From an uncultured Eubacteriales bacterium (lineage in GTDB: Bacteria > Bacillota > Clostridia > Oscillospirales > Oscillospiraceae), in NCBI GenBank assembly GCA_900550705.1, contig URTG01000104.1, positions 1 to 6,249 on the forward strand: a DNA stretch of 6,249 nucleotides. Direction: 5' to 3'. The position numbers and the translations under genes are program-made. This document shows, piece after piece, positions 1 to 4,229 of this stretch (the stretch's first letter is position 1; every line of letters starts with the position of its first letter). The notes below the pieces were generated by a model. That model did no database searches and was not told the DNA's origin. It saw only the letters and a program-made list of their open reading frames with translations.

Positions 1-160
1 AGCCCTTTGGCCGGTGCACCTTGTACGGGAGACACCCTCATCCGCCCCAGTGTGAGCACTGGGGCACCTTCCCCCTGGAAGGGGGAAGGCTAGGGCAAAG
101 CCTTCCACCCGCAGGGGGGAAGGTGGCTCGGCGAAGCCGAGACGGATGAGGGGGCGTACA
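1..160. mobile_element. Palindromic MITE-like element, copy A (left edge at window start)
   Basis: This is a short non-coding element made of nested hairpins. Its left end (TTGTACGGGAGACACCCTCATCCG, positions 21-44, split here only for reference) is mirrored by an imperfect, shortened right end at 143-160 (CGGATGAGGG, then CGTACA). Inside are a CCCCAGTG/CACTGGGG hairpin (45-52 with 57-64), a CCTTCCCCC/GGGGGAAGG hairpin (67-75 with 81-89), an imperfect CCTTCC/GGAAGG pairing (101-106 with 118-123) and CTCGGC-GAA-GCCGAG (127-141). The stretch 81-127 aligns in the same orientation with 1873-1920 of copy B, and the left end matches both ends of copy B, so the two belong to one family. The outer ~20 bp of the terminal repeat have no partner on the right, so that end is truncated or diverged. 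It encodes no transposase; movement in trans by another protein is inferred. Confidence 0.7.
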
Positions 161-236
161 GTGCTATGAGTCCTTACAATACAAAACAAATAGGATATTA
201 CATAGAAATAAATCCAACCAGTATTCAACAACGCAT

Positions 237-298
237 CCCTCCTAACTCATAACTCCTAACTTCTACATCCTAACTCCTCACTCAACACATAACTCCCG
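237..298 (+). repeat. Degenerate TAACTCCT-like microrepeat tract
   Basis: A pyrimidine-rich stretch just upstream of spoIIP repeats the words CTAACTC, ATAACTCC and CTAACTTC several times at irregular 7-16 base spacing. The same words recur at 1981-2022 and, reverse-complemented, at 1542-1581, always near copies of the palindromic element or a gene start. It is not coding and shows no regular period, so it is neither a CRISPR nor a strict tandem repeat. Its function is unknown. Confidence 0.5.
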
Positions 299-329
299 CC
301 CGCCCCGCATACCCATGGAACCACCGAAC

Positions 330-336
330 AAAGGAG
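330..336 (+). promoter_or_regulatory. Ribosome binding site that fixes the spoIIP start
   Basis: AAAGGAG lies 8 bases upstream of the ATG at 345. The alternative in-frame ATG at 315 has only CCGCATACCC before it and no Shine-Dalgarno sequence, so 345 is chosen. Confidence 0.8.
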
Positions 337-344
337 TGGTACCG

Positions 345-1499
345 ATGAAAAAGCGCGGCAAGGTGGGGCGGAATCTGCGGCGGGGGACGGCGTGTGTGCT
401 GCTGCTGGCGGGGCTGTGGGCGGCGGGGGCGGGGACGGAGCTGTCCGCCGTCGGGCGGGCGCTGGCGGCGGAGGAGCAGGGGGCGGGCGTGACCTGGCTG
501 ACCCGCCGCCTGGGGCCGCTGCCCGGGGAGGAGACCGGCCTCTCCGGCCGGGGACGGCTGCTGCTGCGGGCCTCCGGTCTGCTGGCCCAGGGGGAGGGCC
601 TGACCGCCGCCGTCCCCGCCCCGGAGCCGGAGCCGACCCCCGATTCCCACCCGGAGCAGGAGGAGGACACCCACCCGCCCCAGCCCGCCGACGGCGCCGC
701 GGCAGGGGAGGAGGACGACATCATTTCCATCACCGCCCAGGGCCAGACCGGCGGCAAATATCTGTCCAGCGGCGGGGTCTACTTATTCAACCGGACGGAG
801 AAAAATCTGGACGCCGGGGTGCTGGACCAGGGCAGCGTGGACCTGCACCTGGGGGAGGGGCCGCAGATCCTCATCGTCCACACCCACGGCAGCGAGGCCT
901 ATTCCCAGAGCGACGGCGACCGCTACGAGGAGAGCGACGCCTATCGCACCACCGACTGCACCCACAACATGGTCCGGGTGGGGGAGGAGATGGCCACCGT
1001 CTTCCGGGCCCACGGCCTGTCTGTCATTCACGACACCACGCTGTTTGACTACCCCGCCTATAACGGGTCCTACGACCGGTCCAGGGCGGCGGTGGAGCGC
1101 TGGCTGGCGGAGTATCCCTCCCTTCAAATCGTCCTGGATGTCCACCGGGACGCCATGATTTCCGGCGACGGCCGGGTCTATAAGGTGGTCACCCAGGAGG
1201 CGGGCCAGCAGATGGCCCAGGTCATGCTGGTGGTGGGCAGCGACGATTCCGGCCAGCCCCACCCCCGCTGGAAGGACAATCTGGCCCTGGCCGTGGCCCT
1301 GCAACGGGAGCTGGTCCGGGGCTATGCCTCCCTGGCCCGCCCCATCGTCCTGCGGAGCAGCCGCTTCAATCAGCAGCTCTCCCCCGGCTCCCTGCTGGTG
1401 GAGGTGGGGGGCCACGGCAACACCCTCACCGAGGCCGTGGAGGCCGCCCGCCTCTGGGCGGATAACGTGGCTAGGACCTTGCTCAAGCTGGGGGGTTGA
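345..1499 (+). CDS. spoIIP: Stage II sporulation protein P (SpoIIP), engulfment peptidoglycan hydrolase
   Basis: Known family role: SpoIIP is a membrane-anchored amidase and endopeptidase of the SpoIID-SpoIIM-SpoIIP complex that degrades septal peptidoglycan while the mother cell engulfs the forespore. Visible here (384 aa): a basic N-terminus (KKRGKVGRNLRR), one hydrophobic anchor at about residues 15-30, a variable region, a Pro/Glu-rich linker at about 91-113, and the catalytic domain from about 140 to the end. The domain carries ILIVHTHGSEAY (175-186), VLDVHRDA (263-270), MLVVGSD (294-300) and a C-terminal LLVEVGGHGNTLTEA (350-364), all hallmark SpoIIP blocks. Histidines of HTHGSE and DVHRDA and the glutamates of HGSEAY and VEVGG are candidate zinc or catalytic residues by analogy with amidase_3-type enzymes. 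Length is close to the ~400 aa B. subtilis protein. Start 345 is supported by AAAGGAG. In many Firmicutes gpr precedes spoIIP; upstream lies outside the window. No convincing sigma-E promoter was found. Confidence 0.93.
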   Translation: MKKRGKVGRNLRRGTACVLLLAGLWAAGAGTELSAVGRALAAEEQGAGVTWLTRRLGPLPGEETGLSGRGRLLLRASGLLAQGEGLTAAVPAPEPEPTPDSHPEQEEDTHPPQPADGAAAGEEDDIISITAQGQTGGKYLSSGGVYLFNRTEKNLDAGVLDQGSVDLHLGEGPQILIVHTHGSEAYSQSDGDRYEESDAYRTTDCTHNMVRVGEEMATVFRAHGLSVIHDTTLFDYPAYNGSYDRSRAAVERWLAEYPSLQIVLDVHRDAMISGDGRVYKVVTQEAGQQMAQVMLVVGSDDSGQPHPRWKDNLALAVALQRELVRGYASLARPIVLRSSRFNQQLSPGSLLVEVGGHGNTLTEAVEAARLWADNVARTLLKLGG

Positions 1500-1524
1500 A
1501 CGGAGAAGGGAAATCGGGTAAAAT
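1496..1524 (+). promoter_or_regulatory. Candidate sigma-A promoter overlapping the spoIIP stop, possibly for tadA
   Basis: TTGAAC (1496-1501), a 17-bp spacer and TAAAAT (1519-1524) match the -35 and -10 consensus at 4/6 and 5/6 positions. The -35 box overlaps the spoIIP TGA. No better promoter is visible between here and the tadA start, so a tadA transcript may begin near 1531 and run through the whole copy B element. This is inference from sequence only. Confidence 0.35.
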
Positions 1525-1541
1525 CTGGGGGAGAGGGATGA

Positions 1542-1581
1542 GGCAGGAGGTAGGAGGTAGGAGTGAGGAGGTAGGAGTTAT
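1542..1581 (-). repeat. TAACTCCT-like microrepeat tract, inverted, left arm of copy B
   Basis: Read on the minus strand this is a run of ATAACTCCTACC, CTCCTACC and CACTCCTACC words, the same vocabulary as 237-298 and 1981-2022. It lies directly outside the left terminal repeat of copy B and is roughly the mirror image of the tract outside the right terminal repeat, which extends the inverted symmetry to about 1530-2022. Confidence 0.5.
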
Positions 1582-1689
1582 CTAGTCTTTTGGCTGGTGC
1601 TTCTTGTACGGAAGTCACCCTCATCCGTCACGGCTTCGCCGTGCCACCTTCCCCCTGGCAGGGGGAAGGCTAACCCCTTGTCGCTTTGT

Positions 1690-1721
1690 GACATTTCCCC
1701 CTGATAGGGGGAATCGGCCCC
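1690..1721 (+). repeat. 32-bp direct repeat, first copy, inside element B
   Basis: This 32-mer, running from GACATTTCCCCCTGATAGGG to AATCGGCCCC, is repeated at 1839-1870 with a single T/C difference, 149 bp apart. The similarity continues upstream as the ACCCCTT-x-TGTCxC triloop hairpin region. It indicates that copy B contains a duplicated module or arose by insertion of one unit into another. Confidence 0.85.
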
Positions 1722-1838
1722 TTTCAGGGGAGCCGAAGGGCTGCAACCTCCGTAGCCTCCCCTGAAAGGGGAGGGGGACCGCGAAGCGGTGGAGGGGTTG
1801 GCGGGCTACCTTTCCCCCTACCCCTTTTGTCCCTTCGG

Positions 1839-1870
1839 GACATTTCCCCCTGACAGGGGGAATCGGCCCC
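1839..1870 (+). repeat. 32-bp direct repeat, second copy, inside element B
   Basis: It matches 1690-1721 at 31 of 32 positions; the only change is GATA to GACA in the loop between the CCCCC and GGGGG arms. Both copies are preceded by a TGTC...GACA hairpin with a three-base loop. Confidence 0.85.
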
Positions 1871-1980
1871 AGAGGGTGGAAGGCCAGGGCAAAGCCTTCC
1901 CCCTTCTAGGGGGAAGGTGGCACGCGAAGCGTGACGGATGAGGGTGACTTCCGTACAAGACGCACCGGCCAAAGGGCTAA

Positions 1981-2022
1981 GTAACTCCTAACTCATCCCT
2001 CCTAACTCCACACTCTCCCAAG
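1981..2022 (+). repeat. TAACTCCT-like microrepeat tract, right arm of copy B and tadA leader
   Basis: GTAACTCCTAACTC, CCTCCTAACTCC and ACACTCTCC words occupy the space between the right terminal repeat of copy B and the tadA ribosome binding site (AAGGAGG, 2020-2026). No -10 box is visible in it, so tadA transcription must start farther upstream. Confidence 0.5.
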
Positions 2023-2030
2023 GAGGTACC

Positions 2031-2504
2031 ATGACCCACGAAGACTATATGCGTCAGGCCCTCGCCCTGGCCCGGGAGGCGGAGGCGGACGGGGACGTGC
2101 CCGTGGGGTGCGTGATCGTCAAGGACGGCGCGATCATCGGCCGGGGCCGGAACCGGCGGGAGGAGCGGGGAGACGCCACTGCCCACGCGGAGCTGGAGGC
2201 CATCCGGGACGCCTGCGCCCGCCTGGGCTGCTGGCGGCTCCACGGCTGCACGCTGTACGTCACCCTGGAGCCCTGCCCCATGTGCGCCGGGGGGATCATC
2301 AACGCCCGGATCGACACCGTGCGCTACGGCGCCCGGGACGACAAGGCGGGCTGCTGCGGCTCCGTCCTCAATCTGTTTGAGGAGCGCTTCAACCACCGCC
2401 CCCGCATCTACTCCGGCCTGCTGGGCCGGGAGTGCGAGGAGCAGCTCACCGCGTTCTTTGAAACCTTGCGGGGAGAGCCCAGCTTTTCCCCACCCGGCCG
2501 CTGA
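2031..2504 (+). CDS. tadA: tRNA-specific adenosine deaminase TadA
   Basis: TadA deaminates the wobble adenosine A34 to inosine in tRNA-Arg(ACG), letting one tRNA read several CGN codons; it acts in the cytoplasm as a dimer. The 157-residue protein shows the complete cytidine/deoxycytidylate deaminase zinc site: TAHAE at 50-54 (H52 zinc ligand, E54 proton shuttle) and TLEPCPMCAGGI at 78-89 (C82 and C85 zinc ligands). The N-terminus MTHEDYMRQALALAREAEADGDVPVG and the C-terminal block FNHRPRIYSGLLGRECEEQLTAFFETLR (120-147) are typical of TadA rather than of guanine or cytosine deaminases. Length fits the family (about 150-170 aa). The ATG at 2031 has AAGGAGG only 4 bases upstream, a little close but acceptable. 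The leader is occupied by repeat element B. Nothing is missing or broken. Confidence 0.95.
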   Translation: MTHEDYMRQALALAREAEADGDVPVGCVIVKDGAIIGRGRNRREERGDATAHAELEAIRDACARLGCWRLHGCTLYVTLEPCPMCAGGIINARIDTVRYGARDDKAGCCGSVLNLFEERFNHRPRIYSGLLGRECEEQLTAFFETLRGEPSFSPPGR

Positions 2505-2589
2505 ATTGTGGAAAGTTTTTCGTCCCCGGGCCGTCCGGACCGGAATTTTCCCCGGAGATTTAATGACTTTGTAACATTTGGGGTTGGAA

Positions 2590-2618
2590 TTGTTAATAAC
2601 TTTCCGGTATCATACAAT
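2590..2618 (+). promoter_or_regulatory. Sigma-A-like promoter upstream of a hairpin terminator
   Basis: TTGTTA (2590-2595), exactly 17 bp, then TACAAT (2613-2618) match the -35 and -10 consensus at 4/6 and 5/6. The predicted start is near 2624-2626. The only thing immediately downstream is the 2658-2705 hairpin, so the expected product is a short RNA unless the hairpin is read through towards the ytrA-like operon. Confidence 0.5.
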
Positions 2619-2624
2619 TCGCAA

Positions 2625-2720
2625 GAGACAGTTCGTTTCATTTAAATCCTCTTTTTCAACAGAAGCACCCAGACGCTGCGGAGCAAGCGTCTGGGTGCTT
2701 CTGTTTGCCGGGTTTTTTTT
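2625..2720 (+). ncRNA. Candidate short non-coding RNA of about 95 nt
   Basis: Between a good sigma-A-like promoter (-10 at 2613-2618) and the hairpin plus T8 run ending at 2720 lies about 33 nt of unstructured, U-rich leader followed by a 20-bp stem. There is no convincing ribosome binding site with a short reading frame. It does not resemble SRP RNA, tmRNA, 6S RNA or a known riboswitch that I can recognise. The existence of the transcript is inferred from promoter and terminator geometry. Confidence 0.3.
2658..2720 (+). terminator. Long hairpin with downstream T8 run, candidate terminator after tadA
   Basis: A perfect 20-bp stem (2658-2677 with 2686-2705; left arm AACAGAAGCACCCAGACGCT) encloses an 8-nt loop (2678-2685). 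Eight T follow at 2713-2720, but 7 bases separate the stem from the T run, which is not the ideal intrinsic terminator layout. There is no A run before the stem, so it would work in the + direction only. It could end tadA transcripts, the short RNA above, or both. Confidence 0.65.
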
Positions 2721-2741
2721 CGCGCCTTCCTGGGAACACAC

Positions 2742-2820
2742 CGTAGGGGACGCTGTCCTCAGCGTCCCGCGACGACCGGTGCACCATCGAAACGGGCCGA
2801 TGAGGACATCGGCCCCTACG
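2742..2820. repeat. Palindromic intergenic repeat with 8-bp inverted ends and two inner hairpins
   Basis: CGTAGGGG (2742-2749) is mirrored by CCCCTACG (2813-2820). Inside are two 9-bp perfect hairpins with 4-nt loops: GGGACGCTG/CAGCGTCCC (2747-2755 with 2760-2768) and GGGCCGATG/CATCGGCCC (2794-2802 with 2807-2815). The outer arms overlap the inner arms by three bases at each side, so outer pairing and full inner hairpins compete. The GGGCCGATG-x-CATCGGCCCCTACG type of end is one I associate with dispersed repeats in Clostridia; that is recall, not a search. It is unrelated in sequence to elements A and B apart from a shared 10-mer. Confidence 0.7.
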
Positions 2821-2873
2821 ACGAGGTTATCTTGCTCGGTTCCATTCTTCATAAAATCTTCATCCGTTCTTAA

Positions 2874-2902
2874 TTGCTTTTCCCCCGGTCCCATTCTATA
2901 AT
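2874..2902 (+). promoter_or_regulatory. Sigma-A promoter of the GntR-ABC operon
   Basis: TTGCTT (2874-2879), a 17-bp spacer and a perfect TATAAT (2897-2902). The predicted start is about 2908-2910, inside the palindrome at 2907-2925. The surrounding region is AT-rich compared with the genes, as expected for a promoter. Confidence 0.8.
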
Positions 2903-2906
2903 AAGC

Positions 2907-2925
2907 GTACTAACACAGTTAGTAC
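2907..2925. promoter_or_regulatory. Operator-like perfect 19-bp palindrome, probable autoregulatory site
   Basis: GTACTAAC (2907-2914), spacer ACA, GTTAGTAC (2918-2925): two perfect 8-bp arms over the predicted transcription start, 5 bp after the -10 box and 33 bp before the gene for a GntR/YtrA-type regulator. YtrA-subfamily regulators usually repress their own operon from such palindromes, so this is the likely binding site of the protein encoded at 2959-3330. Binding is inferred. Confidence 0.75.
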
Positions 2926-2958
2926 AGTAATACCGTAAGGATCGAGGAGGCGTCAGCC

Positions 2959-3330
2959 ATGCTGAATTTAGACTATCGAGACGCCCGCCCCATTTATGAG
3001 CAGGTGAAGGACGGTCTTCGCCGGTTGATGGTATCGGGGGTCATTGCCGAGGGGGAACAGCTCCCCTCGGTCCGGACCATGGCCAGCCGGCTGGCCATCA
3101 ACCCCAACACCATCCAGCGGGCCTATGAGGCCCTGGAGGCGGAGGGCTACCTGAACTCCGTACCGGGGAAGGGCTCCTTCGCCGCCCCTCACGGCGGGGT
3201 GGATGAGGGACGCAAGGAGCGGCTGCTCCGCAGCTTTGACGAGGCGGCGGCGGAGCTGCTGTTTTTGGGGGTGCCCCGGCAGACGCTCTGCCAGCGCATC
3301 CAATGGGCAGAAGGAGGAGAGAGACATTGA
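2959..3330 (+). CDS. GntR-family transcriptional regulator, YtrA subfamily
   Basis: This 123-residue protein has the winged helix-turn-helix domain of GntR regulators at about residues 10-78: PIYEQVKDGLRRLMVSGVI (first helix), EGEQLPSVRTMASRLAINPNTIQRAYEALEAEGYL (helix-turn-helix, with the typical QLPSVR and NPNTIQRAY blocks) and VPGKGSF (wing). The remaining ~40 residues are a short helical tail, as in the YtrA subfamily, instead of the large effector-binding domain of FadR or HutC types. GAGGAGG at 2944-2950, 8 bases before the ATG, supports the start. It is first in an operon with an ABC ATPase and a permease, the usual YtrA context, and a perfect palindrome covers its promoter. In B. subtilis the ytr operon responds to certain cell-wall-active antibiotics; a similar signal here is only an analogy. 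Its stop overlaps the next start (TTGA). Confidence 0.92.
   Translation: MLNLDYRDARPIYEQVKDGLRRLMVSGVIAEGEQLPSVRTMASRLAINPNTIQRAYEALEAEGYLNSVPGKGSFAAPHGGVDEGRKERLLRSFDEAAAELLFLGVPRQTLCQRIQWAEGGERH
3311..3317 (+). promoter_or_regulatory. Ribosome binding site that selects a TTG start for the ABC ATPase
   Basis: AAGGAGG sits 9 bases before TTG at 3327. The in-frame ATG at 3303 lies upstream of this site and has no Shine-Dalgarno sequence of its own, and it would add an unusual MGRRRRET stretch. Confidence 0.85.
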
Positions 3331-4229
3331 TTAAGGTAAGCAACGTGACCAAGTCCTTCGACGGGTTCAAGGCGCTGGACGGACTGAGCATGACGGTGGA
3401 GAAGGGCTCCATTTACGGCCTGGTGGGGCCAAACGGCGCGGGCAAATCCACCATTCTTCGGCACATCATGGGCATTTACCGCCCGGATTCCGGCTCCATC
3501 CTGGTCAATGGCCAGCCGGTGTATGAAAATCCCCAGGTCAAGGCGGGCATCGCCGCCATTCCCGACGAGCTGTACTACTTCACCTCCGCCTCCACCCGGG
3601 ATATGATGCGCTTTTACCGGGGCCTGTACCCCAAGTTCGACGGCAAGCGCTACGAGGCGCTGAAGGCGGCCTTCCCCGAGGTGGACGAGAAGCAGCCCAT
3701 CCGCCGCCTGTCCAAGGGAATGCAGAAGCAGTCCGCCTTCTGGCTGGCCCTGTGCTGCGAGCCGGACCTGCTGGTGCTGGACGAGCCGGTGGACGGCCTG
3801 GACCCGGTGATGCGCCGGCAGGTCTGGTCGCTGCTGATGAACGACGTGGCCCAGCGGGGCACCACGGTGCTGGTCTCCTCCCACAACCTGCGGGAGCTGG
3901 AGGACGTGTGCGACCATGTGGGCATCCTCAGCCACGGCAAGGTCCTGCTGGAGCGGTCTCTCACCGATTTGCAGGACAACGTGGTCAAGCTTCAGGTGGC
4001 CTTCGACGAGCCGGGTCTGCCCAAGCTGCCGGAGGATATGAAGGTGCTGCACACCAGCCAGATCGGCCGGGTGTATACCCTCATCGTCCGGGGCAGTCCC
4101 GCGGAGATCAAAACCCGCATGGCGGCCTACGCCCCCATTCTGCTGGAGGCCCTGCCCCTGTCGCTGGAGGAGATCTTTATCTATGAACTGGGAGGTGAGG
4201 ACTATGAGGTCCGTGACATCGTACTTTAA
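3327..4229 (+). CDS. ABC transporter ATP-binding protein (YtrB/BcrA-like)
   Basis: This 300-residue protein is the cytoplasmic ATPase that drives the permease encoded next. Starting at TTG 3327 it begins MIKVSNVTKSFDGFKALDGLS, the usual opening of this family. Motifs: Walker A GPNGAGKST (34-42), a degenerate Q-loop region IPDELYYF (78-85) without a glutamine, signature LSKGMQKQ (128-135) in place of LSGGQ, Walker B LLVLDEP (148-154, with catalytic E153), D-loop GLD (157-159) and H-loop SSHN (H186). All catalytic residues are present. The ~90-residue C-terminal extension after the core domain, ending LEEIFIYELGG, is usual for BcrA/YtrB-type ATPases. The TTG overlaps the regulator's TGA (TTGA, 3327-3330) and the C-terminus overlaps the permease start by 26 bp, so the three genes are probably translationally coupled. 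The transported substrate cannot be read from the sequence. Confidence 0.93.
   Translation: MIKVSNVTKSFDGFKALDGLSMTVEKGSIYGLVGPNGAGKSTILRHIMGIYRPDSGSILVNGQPVYENPQVKAGIAAIPDELYYFTSASTRDMMRFYRGLYPKFDGKRYEALKAAFPEVDEKQPIRRLSKGMQKQSAFWLALCCEPDLLVLDEPVDGLDPVMRRQVWSLLMNDVAQRGTTVLVSSHNLRELEDVCDHVGILSHGKVLLERSLTDLQDNVVKLQVAFDEPGLPKLPEDMKVLHTSQIGRVYTLIVRGSPAEIKTRMAAYAPILLEALPLSLEEIFIYELGGEDYEVRDIVL
4191..4195 (+). promoter_or_regulatory. Ribosome binding site that selects the permease start at 4204
   Basis: GGAGG lies 8 bases before the ATG at 4204. The earlier in-frame ATG at 4183 would include this site inside its coding sequence and has no Shine-Dalgarno sequence at suitable distance. Confidence 0.75.

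Larger units (their letters stand above)
1583..1979. mobile_element. Palindromic MITE-like element, copy B, with ~50-bp terminal inverted repeats
   Basis: The ends 1583-1632 and 1930-1979 are inverted repeats of about 50 bp with 4 mismatches; both contain CTTGTACGGAAGTCACCCTC on the inward-reading strand. The interior is a chain of hairpins: CACGGC-TTC-GCCGTG (1629-1643), CCTTCCCCC/GGGGGAAGG (1647-1655 with 1661-1669), TGTCGC-TTT-GTGACA (1679-1693), CCTCCCC/GGGGAGG (1756-1762 with 1768-1774), ACCGC-GAA-GCGGT (1778-1790), TGTCCC-TTC-GGGACA (1828-1842), CCTTCCCCC/GGGGGAAGG (1895-1903 with 1909-1917) and CACGC-GAA-GCGTG (1921-1933). No gene is encoded; open frames inside are by-products of low-complexity GC-rich sequence. 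It shares its end sequences and right module with copy A. No target duplication longer than a possible TA is evident. It fills almost the entire spoIIP-tadA gap. Mobilisation in trans is inferred. Confidence 0.8.

Noticed and set aside
171..260. Promoter for spoIIP (sigma-E or sigma-A type) in the AT-rich spacer
   Set aside because: GGATATT (193-199) and CATAGAAA (201-208) resemble sigma-E boxes singly but are not correctly spaced, and TTACAA-16-TATTAC is too weak to call. The promoter may lie upstream of the window.
237..298. CRISPR array
   Set aside because: The repeated words are 7-8 bases with irregular spacing and no unique spacers of constant length.
315..344. Earlier ATG for spoIIP
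   Set aside because: No Shine-Dalgarno sequence before it; AAAGGAG precedes the ATG at 345, after which the typical basic and hydrophobic anchor begins.
1724..1972. 82-aa minus-strand frame inside element B
   Set aside because: It translates the palindromic GC-rich repeat, is Pro/Gly-rich and shows no independent sign of coding.
2506..2575. Terminator directly after tadA (GTCCGGAC and CCCGGG palindromes)
   Set aside because: These palindromes leave no loop and have no proper T run; the hairpin at 2658-2705 is the better candidate.
2625..2720. SRP RNA (ffs) gene after tadA
   Set aside because: Considered because of the tadA neighbourhood in some Firmicutes, but the conserved SRP core with its GGAA-type tetraloop and asymmetric loop is absent; the stem is perfectly paired.
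2776..2785. CCGGTGCACC shared by the 2742-2820 repeat and by copy A at 11-20
   Set aside because: Only a 10-base match without wider similarity; it contains the palindrome GGTGCACC and may be chance.
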